Part shown: positions 1 to 9,252 of the stretch, piece after piece
Layout: each line of letters starts with the position of its first letter
Position numbering within the stretch: position 1 is the stretch's first letter
Origin: Helicobacter fennelliae
GTDB taxonomy: Bacteria; Campylobacterota; Campylobacteria; Campylobacterales; Helicobacteraceae
Length of the DNA: 64,000 nucleotides
NCBI RefSeq assembly: GCF_900451005.1
Contig: NZ_UGIB01000001.1
Coordinates: 62,001 to 126,000 of the forward strand
Reading direction: 5' to 3'
Notes under the pieces: model-generated
What the model was told of the DNA's origin: nothing
The model's input: the letters and a program-made list of their open reading frames with translations, nothing else
Database searches by the model: none
Translations under genes and position numbers: made by a program

Positions 1-1
1 A

Positions 2-394
2 TATAGTGGCGCGACAAACGCGATAAATGATAAAAATATCATCAATACAACGATTGAAGAGATTTACAGGCTCAATCCTGATATTATTTATCTCAATAAT
101 TTCAACTCCTTGCTTCCTGAGGATCTATTACAATCTAAGCTTTGGCAGCCACTTCAGGCTATCCAAAATAAGCGCGTATATAAGTTTCCGCTCGGATCGT
201 ATCGCCCCTTTGCGCCCGGTGCGGATTTGCCGATTTTGCTTTTGTGGCTTCAAGCCCAAAACAATCCAAAAAGCAACATTAATGTCTTAGAGCAAACCAA
301 AATCTACTACAAAGAAGTGTTTGACCTCAACCTCACAGACACGCAATTACATAGTATTTTTGCGCCAGACAAAAAAGCGGGCTTGCTTGAATGA
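2..394 (+). CDS. Periplasmic binding protein of the iron-siderophore/B12 ABC transporter type, C-terminal part
   Basis: The reading frame is open from the left edge of the window, so this is the last ~130 codons of a gene that starts outside. The visible protein has the C-terminal pattern of class III periplasmic binding proteins (BtuF/FepB/FhuD type): a segment reading TIEEIYRLNPDIIYL, then a helix-rich end with a 'VYKFPLGSYRPFAPGADLP' stretch. Such proteins deliver ferric siderophore, haem or cobalamin to an inner-membrane permease. The permease and ATPase are not in the window, so the ligand cannot be told. The call rests on the fold pattern only. A 120-nt spacer separates it from ackA, which has its own ribosome binding site. 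Confidence 0.6.
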   Translation, partial: YSGATNAINDKNIINTTIEEIYRLNPDIIYLNNFNSLLPEDLLQSKLWQPLQAIQNKRVYKFPLGSYRPFAPGADLPILLLWLQAQNNPKSNINVLEQTKIYYKEVFDLNLTDTQLHSIFAPDKKAGLLE

Positions 395-517
395 TATGTT
401 TTTGAGTATTTTATACACAGCGACACACTTTCAATCCAAAATGATTCATTAAGTTTGTATGCTTTAATATGAAAAAGGTTAAGTTATTTTTAACAATCAC
501 AAACAAAAGGAGAAATA

Positions 518-1717
518 ATGAATGTTTTGGTGATAAATTGCGGGAGCTCATCTTTAAAGTTTCAGCTCATAGACACACGCACAGAAGGGATTCTAGCTTC
601 AGGGATTTGCGATAGGATCGGCATTGATGGCTCGATGCTCCAATACAAAAACAAAAATGGCGTCAAAAGCACAAAAGAAATGGAGATCTTAAACCACTCC
701 CGCGCTGTGGAGCTTGTGCTAGAGGCACTCACAGATTCTGCAAACGGCGCGATTAGCTCACTTGAAGAGATTGCAGCAGTAGGGCATAGGATCGTGCATG
801 GTGGCGAGTATTTCCAAAACTCTGTGCTGATTGATGAGAATGTGATAAAAAACATCGAGGATTGCGCCGCGCTTGCACCTTTGCATAATCCAGCGCATAT
901 TATGGGCATACACGCCGCGCTAGAGTGTATGCCAAATAAGCCAATGGTAGCAGTTTTTGACACTGCGTTTCATCAGAGCATGTCACCAAAGGCATATATG
1001 TATGGCGTGCCTTATGAATGGTATGAAAAGCACAAAGTGCGCAGATACGGCTTCCATGGGACAAGCCACAAATATGTCTCGCAGCGCACTGCGGAATTCT
1101 TGGGGCTTGATATTAATCACTCAAAAATCATTGTCTGCCACCTTGGCAATGGCTCTTCAATAAGCGCGATAAAAAATGGCAAATGCCTTGACACAAGCAT
1201 GGGACTAACACCGCTTGAAGGGCTTATTATGGGGACGCGTAGTGGGGATTTGGACCCGGCAATTTTGGACTATATCGCCGATAGAGAGGGGCTAAACACT
1301 AAGGCAATAGTCAATATTCTTAACAAAAAATCGGGCGTGCTAGGGATCTCTGGAATCTCAAGTGATTTTAGGGATCTGCTTGATGCGGATTTGAAAGGGC
1401 ATGAGCGCGCCAAACTCGCGCGCGCTGCCTTTGCCTACCGCGTGCTGAAATATGTAGGCTCCTACTGCGCGGTGCTTATTGGCGTAGATGCGATTAGCTT
1501 TTGTGGAGGCGTGGGCGAGAATGCGAAATTTATACGCGGAATGATAGTTGAGCACTTGGAGTTTTTAGGCATTAAGCTTGATGTGGAGGCAAATAACATC
1601 TGCGGGCAAGAGGTGGTCATCTCAACGCCAGATTCTAAAGTCAAAGTCTGCGTCGTGCCTACAAACGAGGAGCTAGTCATCGCCCGCGACACAGCGACTA
1701 TCGTATTACAGCTTTAA
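518..1717 (+). CDS. ackA: Acetate kinase
   Basis: Cytoplasmic enzyme converting acetyl phosphate and ADP to acetate and ATP. The 399-residue length is normal for the family. All the catalytic residues known from E. coli/Methanosarcina AckA fall at the expected numbers: N7 in VINCGSSSLKFQL, R91 in HRIVHGG, D148 in FDTAFH, H180 in RRYGFHGTSH, R241 in GTRSGDLDP and E384 in PTNEELVIARDT. The ATG at 518 follows AAAGGAG at good spacing. The usual partner pta (phosphotransacetylase) is not next to it here; a 9-nt gap leads to the isochorismatase-like gene, with which it may be co-transcribed. Confidence 0.97.
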   Translation: MNVLVINCGSSSLKFQLIDTRTEGILASGICDRIGIDGSMLQYKNKNGVKSTKEMEILNHSRAVELVLEALTDSANGAISSLEEIAAVGHRIVHGGEYFQNSVLIDENVIKNIEDCAALAPLHNPAHIMGIHAALECMPNKPMVAVFDTAFHQSMSPKAYMYGVPYEWYEKHKVRRYGFHGTSHKYVSQRTAEFLGLDINHSKIIVCHLGNGSSISAIKNGKCLDTSMGLTPLEGLIMGTRSGDLDPAILDYIADREGLNTKAIVNILNKKSGVLGISGISSDFRDLLDADLKGHERAKLARAAFAYRVLKYVGSYCAVLIGVDAISFCGGVGENAKFIRGMIVEHLEFLGIKLDVEANNICGQEVVISTPDSKVKVCVVPTNEELVIARDTATIVLQL

Positions 1718-1726
1718 GGATAATCC

Positions 1727-2506
1727 ATGCAATACATACAATCAAGTGCGCAAACTTATCATGTTAATAATGGGCTTTTAATCCCGCAAGAGACGCTTTT
1801 TGTGTGTGTGGATATACAAACAAAGCTCTTAGGCGCGATGAGCTACAAAGAGCGAGTCTTAAAAAATGCCCGCACACTTTTACAAGGCGCAAAAATACTC
1901 AATATCCCTATACTCATCACAGAACAATACCCCAAAGGGCTTGGCTCAACAGATGAATCTTTGGGTTTTAAAGAATTTCTCATCGCAAATAATCATAGCA
2001 GTGATAGCAATCATAATAGCCCTAGTCAGAATCTAGAATCTAGCCTAAATCCAAACGCCAACTCTTTAGATTCTCGCACTAATTTAGATTCTCGAAATTT
2101 AGATTCTCAAGCCCCAAATCCTCAAATATCAAATCTCAAAAATCCTCGCGCCACACATCTTGAGATCCCGCAATGCACACTTATGGAAAAAACATCATTT
2201 AGCATTTTTGGTGATAAGTCTATCGCTGATTTTATCAGACAATCCAAACGCACAACGCTTGTATTTTTTGGCATAGAAACGCATGTCTGCGTGCTTCAAA
2301 GCGTGTGGCATAGCGTTACTCTTGGGCTTGATGTGTGGGTAGCAGAAGATGCGTTAAGTTCAAGAAATAGCGACAATCACGACAATGCGATTTGGCTTAT
2401 GCGCCAAAAGGGTGCCAAAATCACCAACACAGAATCTATTTTGTTTGGAGCAATGAAAGATTCCAAACACCCTAGTTTCAAAGCCATAAGCGCACTTATT
2501 AAGTGA
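1727..2506 (+). CDS. Isochorismatase/nicotinamidase-like cysteine hydrolase with a low-complexity insert
   Basis: A 259-residue protein of the isochorismatase-like hydrolase superfamily. The family's catalytic triad is visible: D29 (FVCVDIQTK), K155 (MEKTSF) and C188 (GIETHVCVLQ). The substrate is not predictable from sequence; relatives include YcaC-type amidohydrolases. Residues ~88-143 form a Ser/Asn/Asp-rich insert with repeated LDS/LES triplets. It is absent from the compact core of the family and is encoded by repeated AGATTCT/AGAATCT heptamers. The insert sits between conserved core elements, so the fold is probably kept. Starts 9 nt after ackA and is probably in the same transcript. 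Confidence 0.8.
   Translation: MQYIQSSAQTYHVNNGLLIPQETLFVCVDIQTKLLGAMSYKERVLKNARTLLQGAKILNIPILITEQYPKGLGSTDESLGFKEFLIANNHSSDSNHNSPSQNLESSLNPNANSLDSRTNLDSRNLDSQAPNPQISNLKNPRATHLEIPQCTLMEKTSFSIFGDKSIADFIRQSKRTTLVFFGIETHVCVLQSVWHSVTLGLDVWVAEDALSSRNSDNHDNAIWLMRQKGAKITNTESILFGAMKDSKHPSFKAISALIK
2028..2107 (+). repeat. AGATTCT/AGAATCT heptamer cluster inside the isochorismatase-like gene
   Basis: Several AGATTCT or AGAATCT copies lie within 80 bp, in frame, encoding LES and LDSR/LDSQ units. The stretch matches the low-complexity insert of the host protein. Confidence 0.75.
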
Positions 2507-2599
2507 TTGATTGAGATTAAATCAAAGTGCTATAAAGATTTGATGTAAATAAATAAACTTAAGAGATAAAAACGAGAGAAACAAAAAGCATAAACAAAA

Positions 2600-2684
2600 T
2601 GGTGCGGAAGAGAGGACTTGAACCTCCATGCCTTGCGGCGCCAGATCCTAAGTCTGGTGCGTCTGCCAGTTTCGCCACTTCCGC
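2600..2684 (-). tRNA. tRNA-Leu (anticodon UAG)
   Basis: Read on the minus strand, the acceptor stem GCGGAAG pairs with CTTCCGC. The D arm, a leucine-type variable arm and a T arm with GTTCAAGTC are present, and the CCA end is encoded (2600-2602). The anticodon stem CCAGA/TCTGG holds the loop CTTAGGA, giving anticodon UAG (plus-strand 2648-2650), which reads CUA. The class II length (85 nt with CCA) fits leucine. Confidence 0.96.
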
Positions 2685-2871
2685 ATTTGGTATAAGTAGC
2701 AAGTATGTAAGTCAATACAAACAAAATTGCAAGCACATTATTATAAAATGTAGCCAAGCTTAAACGCTAAAATACATTTCTAACAAAGCTATAATTTTAC
2801 TTAAAGATGTTTAAATCAAGCTGAATCCCAAAATATTGATACATTTGGGATTCATATTTAGGTTTAGCCAA

Positions 2872-3927
2872 CTAAAGCACTGGTTTTGGAGTTTTATTTG
2901 TGCTAGCTGGAAGGATTGGATATGTGATTGTTGGATATTTTCCAGTAAGTGCCTTAAAGAATGTCTCCATTTTTTGAGCATCTTTATCGCTAATTTCTTG
3001 CCCTAATTGAATATCACCCATTTCTTTAATCGCATCTTTTATATCCCAATATTGTCCGTTATGAAAATATGGCATTGTCTCCATAACATTTCGTAATGTC
3101 GGCACCTTAACCATTCCATTTGCATCACCTTTAAATCCACCTACTTGAGCAAATTTATATGGCTTGACAACCGCAAATGCCTGCATTGATCCACCGAGAT
3201 TTATCCCTGTATGGCAAGCGGTGCAACCAGAATCTATAAACACATTTAAGCCTTCTTGCTCTTCTTTACTTAATGCTTTTGCATTGCCATTTAAGAAGTC
3301 ATCATATCGGCTTGGGGTATTGAGCGTCATTTCAAATAGCGCGATTGTATCAGCGATGAGTTTGAAGTCAATTTTTACATTATTGCCATAGGCAGCTTTA
3401 AATTCATCGACATATGCAGGAATTGAGGTGATTCTCTCAACGATATTAGCAGCCTTATTTGCCATTTCCACAGGGTTTTCCATAGGTCCTTTGGCTTGAT
3501 CTCCTAAGTCATGAGAGCGTCCGTCCCAAAACTGCACATCATTAAACATAGAGTTATACACAGTTGGAGAGTTCAAATGACTTGGGTTTGGTTGCCATCT
3601 ATCGCCGATTGCCGCTGGCACCAAATCCACCCCTGCAAGTCCGAGATTGTGGCATGTGTTACAAGAGATAAGATTTGATTTGGAGATTCTAGGATCAAAG
3701 TAAAGCTTTTTACCTAATTCAATTTGAGCAGGCGTGAGTTTGGCTGCATACCCTTCTGCAATTTTGCCTTCTTTGATTTTTTGCATTTGATAGTCTTTGA
3801 GTTCTTTTCCGCTTGGAAGTGGCTGCAATCCAGAATCTTTGGCTTTTTTGATAAGCTCTGCTGGAGTTTGTGCATATAAGCTTACACATAAAGCACTTAC
3901 CCCCAATACTGCATTTATCTTTTTCAT
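2872..3927 (-). CDS. Di-haem cytochrome c peroxidase, periplasmic
   Basis: Reduces hydrogen peroxide to water in the periplasm with electrons from cytochrome c. The 351-residue product begins with a signal peptide (MKKINAVLGVSALCVSLYAQ) and has two c-type haem motifs, C89-N-T-C92-H93 and C234-T-A-C237-H238, as in the bacterial CcpA/MauG superfamily. A longer frame runs 16 codons upstream, but the ATG at 3927 is preceded by AAAGGAGCAAATT and directly starts the signal peptide, so I chose it. Divergently transcribed from dnaE; the AT-rich space between them carries a large palindrome (3991-4028). Helicobacter and Campylobacter genomes typically carry one or two such enzymes for life at low oxygen. 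Confidence 0.93.
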   Translation of the reverse strand: MKKINAVLGVSALCVSLYAQTPAELIKKAKDSGLQPLPSGKELKDYQMQKIKEGKIAEGYAAKLTPAQIELGKKLYFDPRISKSNLISCNTCHNLGLAGVDLVPAAIGDRWQPNPSHLNSPTVYNSMFNDVQFWDGRSHDLGDQAKGPMENPVEMANKAANIVERITSIPAYVDEFKAAYGNNVKIDFKLIADTIALFEMTLNTPSRYDDFLNGNAKALSKEEQEGLNVFIDSGCTACHTGINLGGSMQAFAVVKPYKFAQVGGFKGDANGMVKVPTLRNVMETMPYFHNGQYWDIKDAIKEMGDIQLGQEISDKDAQKMETFFKALTGKYPTITYPILPASTNKTPKPVL

Positions 3928-3990
3928 AATTTGCTCCTTTGTGTGATTTGATAATTGCGAGTTGCATTCTATCAAAAATTTTTTTAATTA

Positions 3991-4028
3991 AAATAATATT
4001 TTTTCATAAATGATAAAAAATATTATTT
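3991..4028. promoter_or_regulatory. AT-rich perfect palindrome between ccp and dnaE
   Basis: A 14-bp arm AAATAATATTTTTT (3991-4004) is repeated inverted at 4015-4028, with a 10-nt loop. It lies 64-101 bp upstream of the ccp start, where an operator for a Fur/PerR/CosR-type regulator would be expected in this group. A weak -10-like TAGAAT for ccp lies next to it (3966-3971, minus strand). It may also simply be AT-rich DNA; no regulator can be assigned from sequence. Confidence 0.35.
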
Positions 4029-4166
4029 ATAAATTCTTTTTGGCTTTGATTTTTGTCTGTATCTTTTTTTGAAATCTTTATGCAAAAATTTAAATCTAAC
4101 CAAATCATAAAGACAAAAAATGTAAAATCCAACTATCAAAATCAATACATAAATATGGAGCAGAAT

Positions 4167-7100
4167 ATGAGTTATACACATTTGCATTTACACACAGAAT
4201 ACTCCCTGCTTGATGGAGCAAATAAGCTTGATGTCCTCGCCAAAAAAGTCAAAGAATTAGGTATGACAAGTGTTGCGATGACTGATCATGGCAATATGTT
4301 TGGGGCTATTGATTTTTATACCAAAATGAAAAAAAACGGCATAAAGCCAATCATAGGTATCGAAGCGTATTTGCATAATAACGAGAATCTAGGCGATAAA
4401 TCTGTCAAACAACGATACCACTTGTGCCTCTATGCCAAAAATCAAGAAGGCTACAAAAACCTTATGGCACTAAGCTCCAAAGCCTTCATACATGGATTTT
4501 ATTATTACCCCCGGATTAACAAACAACTCTTGCGCGAGCATAAAGAAGGCTTAGTGTGCTCTTCGGCTTGTTTGGCGGGCGAAGTCAGCTGGAATCTCAA
4601 CCTAAGCGAGCGCAATCTCAAATTTGGAGCTGGCGGATATGAAGCTGCCAAAAAAGCTGCTTTAGAATATCAAGATATTTTTGGCGAGGATTTTTACCTT
4701 GAGCTTATGCGCCATGGTATCCCCGAGCAAGAGCGAATCGATGAGCAAATCATTCAGATCTCAAAAGAAACGGGCATAAAAATCATCGCAACAAATGACG
4801 CACACTACCCCACAAAAGATGACGCGAGCTTTCAAGAAATCGCTATGTGCGTGGGTATGGGTCGGACAATGTCAGAAAAAAATCGCTTGCGCCATAGCGT
4901 CAAAGAATTCTATGTCAAATCACCACAAGAGATGCAAAAGCTCTTTGCAGACATTCCTGAAGCATTAGCCAACACCCAAGAAATAGCGCAAAAATGCAAC
5001 CTTGAAATCGATCTCAAAAATGAGTCCAATCCACCAACCCCACCTTCATTTAAATTCACTCAAGAATACGTCACCAAAGAAGGACTAGATATAAAAACTG
5101 ATGAGGAGTATTTCAAACACAAATCAAGAGAGGGCTTAAATGAGCGACTCAAAAATATACCCGCAGAAAAATACCAACTCTACAAAGATAGACTTGAATA
5201 CGAAATAGACATCATCTCAAAAATGAACTTTCCGGGCTATATGCTGATTGTGTGGGATTTTATCAATTATGCCAAGCAAATGGGGATTCCTGTGGGTCCG
5301 GGCAGAGGAAGTGCGGCTGGAAGTTTGGTAGCTTTTTGCCTTGGGATCACCAATATCGATCCGATACAATACGATCTGCTGTTTGAGCGGTTTTTGAATC
5401 CTGAGCGAATCTCTATGCCTGATATTGATACAGACTTTTGTCAGCGCAGACGAAATGAGATTATTGATTATATGATCCAAAAATATGGCAAATACAATGT
5501 CGCACAAGTAATTACCTTTGGTAAAATGCTCGCAAAAGGCGTGATACGCGATGTGGCAAGAGTGCTTGATATGCCTTACAAAGAAGCTGATGAGTTTGCA
5601 AGGCTTATTCCTGATAAATTAGGAATCACTCTTCAAGGCTACGAAAAAGATGGCGCATGGATAGATGGCGCGTGGGAGCTTGAGCCCAAAATCCAAGAGA
5701 CAATCCAAAACAATGAGCTTGCCAAAAAAGTATGGGAGTATTCACTAAAGCTTGAGGGCTTTAATCGCAATGCCGGCAAACACGCAGCTGCACTTGTCGT
5801 TGATAGCGATAATGAACTATGGAACAAAACCCCGCTTTATGCAAGCGATAAGACAGATGGAATGATTGTTACGCAATATTCTATGAAATATTTAGAAGCA
5901 GTGGATTTGGTGAAGTTTGACTTTTTGGGGCTTAAAACACTCACTGTGATTGATGATGCACTCAAGCTCATCAAAGAGCGATATGGGCGGGATATTGACT
6001 TTTTGAAAGAGGATTTTAATAATCCTGAAGTCTATAAAATCCTCCAAAGTGGCGATACACTTGGGATATTCCAAGTAGAATCTGGTATGTTTCAAGCTCT
6101 CAATAAACGACTTAAACCCACAAACTTTGAAGATATTATCGCTATCATTGCTCTAGGACGCCCTGGTCCTATGCAGTCTGGAATGGTTGATGATTTTGTA
6201 GAGAGAAAGCATGGATTGCAGCCTATCACTTATATGTTTGATGCGCTAGAGCCAATTTTGAAGCCAACTTATGGGACGATTGTGTATCAAGAGCAAGTTA
6301 TGCAAATCGTGCAAGTTATAGGTGGATTCTCGCTTGGAGAAGCGGATTTAATTCGTCGGGCAATGGGAAAAAAAGATGAAAAAATTATGGCAGATAATAA
6401 ACTTAAATTTGCCAATGGTGCGCAAAAAAATGGCTATGATAGAGCAAAGGCTGAGGAGCTTTGGGATTTGATTGTGAAGTTTGCAGGCTATGGATTTAAC
6501 AAATCTCACTCTGCAGCCTATGCGATGATTACATTTGAGACAGCATATCTTAAGACATATTATGAGCATGAGTTTATGGCAGCACTTCTTACAAGCGAGT
6601 CAAACAAAATAGAATCTGTCGCAAAATACATCGAAGAAGTCAAAAACTTAAACATCGAGATTCTGCCTCCGCATGTCAATATCTCTAATCAACACTTTGG
6701 CGTTATTGACGCGACAAATAGCAACGATGCTCCAATCAAAAAAATCGTATTTGGGCTTGGTGCGATCAAGGGTGCTGGTGAAGAGCCATTGCGCAATATT
6801 ATCGAAGTAAGAAAAAAAGATGGAGCATTTAAAAATCTAGAGGATTTTGTTTCGCGAGTGGATTTCTCTAAGCTCTCAAAGCGGATTCTCGAGCCATTAG
6901 TCAAATCAGGAAGCCTTGATAATTTAGGCTACACGCGCGCGAGTATGATTGCCAATCTTGACAAAATCTGTGAAATCGGACGCAACAAAGAAAAGCTTAA
7001 TAATTCAGTCGGAGAATCTTTATTTTGCGATGCACCAGAAGAGCTTTCATCAAATATACAACTCAATCTTGAGCATATTCCTGAGCTTGATCAAAAAAGC

Positions 7101-7826
7101 CTTTTTGAATACGAATACGAATGTCTAGGAATCTATGTCTCCGGACATCCTATGGAAGAATACAAAGATATGCTAAAAAACATAAAAGGAGTCGCCAAAA
7201 TCTCGCAGCTTGACGACTTAGAGGTGGGCTCAAATGTGATGATTATCGGCAAAATCATAGACATCAAAAAGAAAGTCTCCAAAAAATCCGGCAGACTTTA
7301 TGGAGTCGTCAATATCATGGATCTCTCTGGCAATCTTGAGCTTAATATTTTTGAGAAACATTTAGATATGCTTGATAGCATTGATACAGGCATTCCTATC
7401 GCGCTCAAAGGCAAAATCGAAGACTATAACGAAACCATAGGCTTTAAATTATTTGAAATACTGACTTTAGAGCAAGCCAAAGAGCAAAAAATAAAACTGA
7501 AATTTAAAGCCAAAAACGAAGAAAAAGCGTTAGATTCTGATGTGGAATCTAATCTAGAATCTAGCGAAATTATTCCTATTGATATGAAGCCAAAAGAGCT
7601 AGAGGATTCAACTTGTCCTCTAGCAATTATTTTAAATACAAGTATCCAATCCCAACAACTCCGCAAAATCTCAGAATACGCCAAAAACAATAGCGGCACA
7701 AGAGAGCTTCGACTTGTCGTCAAAGAAAACGCTCATGAATATGTCTTTATTAGCGAGTTTAAAGTCAGTAGCACAATTAAACGTGAGTTTCAAGACTTTG
7801 AGTGGCAGGATTTAGTTAATGCATGA
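4167..7826 (+). CDS. dnaE: DNA polymerase III alpha subunit
   Basis: Replicative polymerase catalytic subunit, 1219 residues, the usual size in this phylum. Order of domains: N-terminal PHP domain (HLHLHTEYSLLDG at residues ~4-16), palm with GPGRGSAAGS and the catalytic aspartates in PDIDTDF (D419, D421, D423), fingers with GFNKSHSAAYA, a helix-hairpin-helix region, and an OB fold near residues ~1000-1090 (VGSNVMIIGKI...). The open frame extends upstream to 4053, but the ATG at 4167 has GGAG six bases before it and begins the conserved MSYTHLHLHTEYSLLDG, so I chose it. Near the C-terminus an acidic linker (LDSDVESNLESSE) is encoded by AGATTCT/AGAATCT heptamers. Confidence 0.97.
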   Translation: MSYTHLHLHTEYSLLDGANKLDVLAKKVKELGMTSVAMTDHGNMFGAIDFYTKMKKNGIKPIIGIEAYLHNNENLGDKSVKQRYHLCLYAKNQEGYKNLMALSSKAFIHGFYYYPRINKQLLREHKEGLVCSSACLAGEVSWNLNLSERNLKFGAGGYEAAKKAALEYQDIFGEDFYLELMRHGIPEQERIDEQIIQISKETGIKIIATNDAHYPTKDDASFQEIAMCVGMGRTMSEKNRLRHSVKEFYVKSPQEMQKLFADIPEALANTQEIAQKCNLEIDLKNESNPPTPPSFKFTQEYVTKEGLDIKTDEEYFKHKSREGLNERLKNIPAEKYQLYKDRLEYEIDIISKMNFPGYMLIVWDFINYAKQMGIPVGPGRGSAAGSLVAFCLGITNIDPIQYDLLFERFLNPERISMPDIDTDFCQRRRNEIIDYMIQKYGKYNVAQVITFGKMLAKGVIRDVARVLDMPYKEADEFARLIPDKLGITLQGYEKDGAWIDGAWELEPKIQETIQNNELAKKVWEYSLKLEGFNRNAGKHAAALVVDSDNELWNKTPLYASDKTDGMIVTQYSMKYLEAVDLVKFDFLGLKTLTVIDDALKLIKERYGRDIDFLKEDFNNPEVYKILQSGDTLGIFQVESGMFQALNKRLKPTNFEDIIAIIALGRPGPMQSGMVDDFVERKHGLQPITYMFDALEPILKPTYGTIVYQEQVMQIVQVIGGFSLGEADLIRRAMGKKDEKIMADNKLKFANGAQKNGYDRAKAEELWDLIVKFAGYGFNKSHSAAYAMITFETAYLKTYYEHEFMAALLTSESNKIESVAKYIEEVKNLNIEILPPHVNISNQHFGVIDATNSNDAPIKKIVFGLGAIKGAGEEPLRNIIEVRKKDGAFKNLEDFVSRVDFSKLSKRILEPLVKSGSLDNLGYTRASMIANLDKICEIGRNKEKLNNSVGESLFCDAPEELSSNIQLNLEHIPELDQKSLFEYEYECLGIYVSGHPMEEYKDMLKNIKGVAKISQLDDLEVGSNVMIIGKIIDIKKKVSKKSGRLYGVVNIMDLSGNLELNIFEKHLDMLDSIDTGIPIALKGKIEDYNETIGFKLFEILTLEQAKEQKIKLKFKAKNEEKALDSDVESNLESSEIIPIDMKPKELEDSTCPLAIILNTSIQSQQLRKISEYAKNNSGTRELRLVVKENAHEYVFISEFKVSSTIKREFQDFEWQDLVNA

Positions 7827-7954
7827 ATAATTTGAATAGATATTGCGTATAAGATTCTAGAATCCAAAACAAAATACTTTGCCTCCCTCTATGTCTTAGG
7901 CTTATCGAGGAACTCCATAGGGAATCAAACCAGAATCTATTTTAGACCTAGATT

Positions 7955-8155
7955 CTATGAAAACACAAAAAAAGCGTGTAAAAAATTCTAGATTTTAAGA
8001 TGAGTTTGCAAGGGCTTGCAAGGGCTTGATAGATTGTGAAGTTTTGAGTGAGGAAATAGAACTTCAAAGAAATAAAACTCATGGCTCATTGACGAAGCAA
8101 AACAAATCTCGTAGCTCAAATCGCTTAAAAGCTAGAATTTAGATTCTATATTATT
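7955..8155 (+). repeat. Dispersed intergenic element, copy A, with a frameshifted small ORF
   Basis: First of three related elements (others near 38207-38471 and 52000-52268) in the 467-bp gap between dnaE and porB. It contains a 10-bp tandem repeat, (T/C)TTGCAAGGG, in two units (8005-8024), after an ATG at 8000. With two units the frame meets a TGA at once; a third unit would open it to a TAG at 8140-8142, giving about 47 residues that end in the shared RSSNRLKARI. The rest of the gap holds degenerate REP-like pieces (for example GTCATTCTTAGGCTTGTCG near 8172) and no gene that I can support. Confidence 0.7.
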
Positions 8156-8293
8156 TTGACGCACTCTGCCCGTCATTCTTAGGCTTGTCGCAGTTCTAGC
8201 CAATACAGAACCTAGATTCTGTATTTTGAGTTATTACATAATAAAATTGCGTTTTTCTTTTATGTATTTTTTAAATTCTTTATACTTTAATTC

Positions 8294-9238
8294 TTATAAT
8301 TTTGCTTCTTCCCAACGTTGCAAATGCTCCCAACGTTCTGTAACTTCTTTTTGAAACTGCTCAATGATATGTTCGTTTTCTGGCTTAAAGAGATGCTTAA
8401 ATCTTCCTTGTGCGCCCAAATAATCACGAATAGGAACGATATTTTTTGGTCGGTATGTGATGTGAAGCTCGCGTCCATTGATGATCTCAAACAATGGAAA
8501 CGCCAAACTATCAACCGCTAAATCTGAAATATCAATCGTGCGATTAGATTCAAATCTCCATTCTGTTGTGCATGCGCTCATCGCGTTGATAAAAGTCGGT
8601 CCTTGCGTATCAATAGCCTGCTTGATTTTTTTATTCATATCTTTCCATTTGTTTGGAGCGACTTGCGCGACATAGGGGCTTCCATGCGCTGCCATCACAA
8701 AAAGTATATCTTTTTTGCGCTCTTTTTTGCCATAGCTTGTGCTTCCTGCTGGCGTCGTAGAAGTGCTCGATCCAAGAGGCGTAGATCCACTTCTCTGCCC
8801 ACCGGTATTGGCATATACTTCATTATCAAGACAAATATAAGTCATATCATGTCCTCGCTCAAAGCAACCACTAATCCACTGAAACCCAATATCATAAGTG
8901 CTACCATCTCCGCCAAATGCCACGAATTTTGGCTTTTCTCCTTTGAATTTGCCTTTTTTGGCAAGGGCTTTATACATCGCCTCAGCTCCAGCCACAGCAG
9001 TTGAGCCATTTTCAAACCCTATGTGAATCCAAGGCACATCCCAGCTTGTATGAGGATACACCGCAGTAGAAACTTCCAAACAACCCGTAGAATTGCCGAT
9101 GACAATGGGTCCATTCACTGCATTTAATACTTCACGCACGATGATACCATGTGCGCAACCCGGACAAAGAAGGTGAGAGCCTTCAAATTTTTCGGCACTT
9201 CTTGAAAATTGTTTAAGATTCTTTACTTCTGTTACCAT
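8294..9238 (-). CDS. porB: Pyruvate:flavodoxin oxidoreductase, beta subunit
   Basis: Thiamine-diphosphate subunit of the four-subunit pyruvate:flavodoxin (ferredoxin) oxidoreductase, which makes acetyl-CoA from pyruvate in the cytoplasm. 314 residues. Visible marks: N-terminal LLCPGCAHG (iron-sulfur ligand and TPP region), and the TPP/Mg2+ motif GGDGSTYDIGFQW followed later by DNEVYANTGGQRSGSTP. The frame continues upstream to 9307, but the ATG at 9238 has GGAG at good spacing and starts the conserved region; the upstream part overlaps porA. Last gene of the porCDAB operon, in the same order as in H. pylori. Confidence 0.95.
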   Translation of the reverse strand: MVTEVKNLKQFSRSAEKFEGSHLLCPGCAHGIIVREVLNAVNGPIVIGNSTGCLEVSTAVYPHTSWDVPWIHIGFENGSTAVAGAEAMYKALAKKGKFKGEKPKFVAFGGDGSTYDIGFQWISGCFERGHDMTYICLDNEVYANTGGQRSGSTPLGSSTSTTPAGSTSYGKKERKKDILFVMAAHGSPYVAQVAPNKWKDMNKKIKQAIDTQGPTFINAMSACTTEWRFESNRTIDISDLAVDSLAFPLFEIINGRELHITYRPKNIVPIRDYLGAQGRFKHLFKPENEHIIEQFQKEVTERWEHLQRWEEAKL

Positions 9239-9252
9239 AATGCACTCCTTAA

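Noticed and set aside
562-963. 133-codon open frame opposite ackA on the minus strand
   Set aside because: It lies fully inside a certain gene on the other strand and its product has no recognisable motif.
2530-2757. 75-codon minus-strand frame over the tRNA
   Set aside because: It runs through the tRNA-Leu gene; the part CGSGETGRRTRLRI is the tRNA read as codons.
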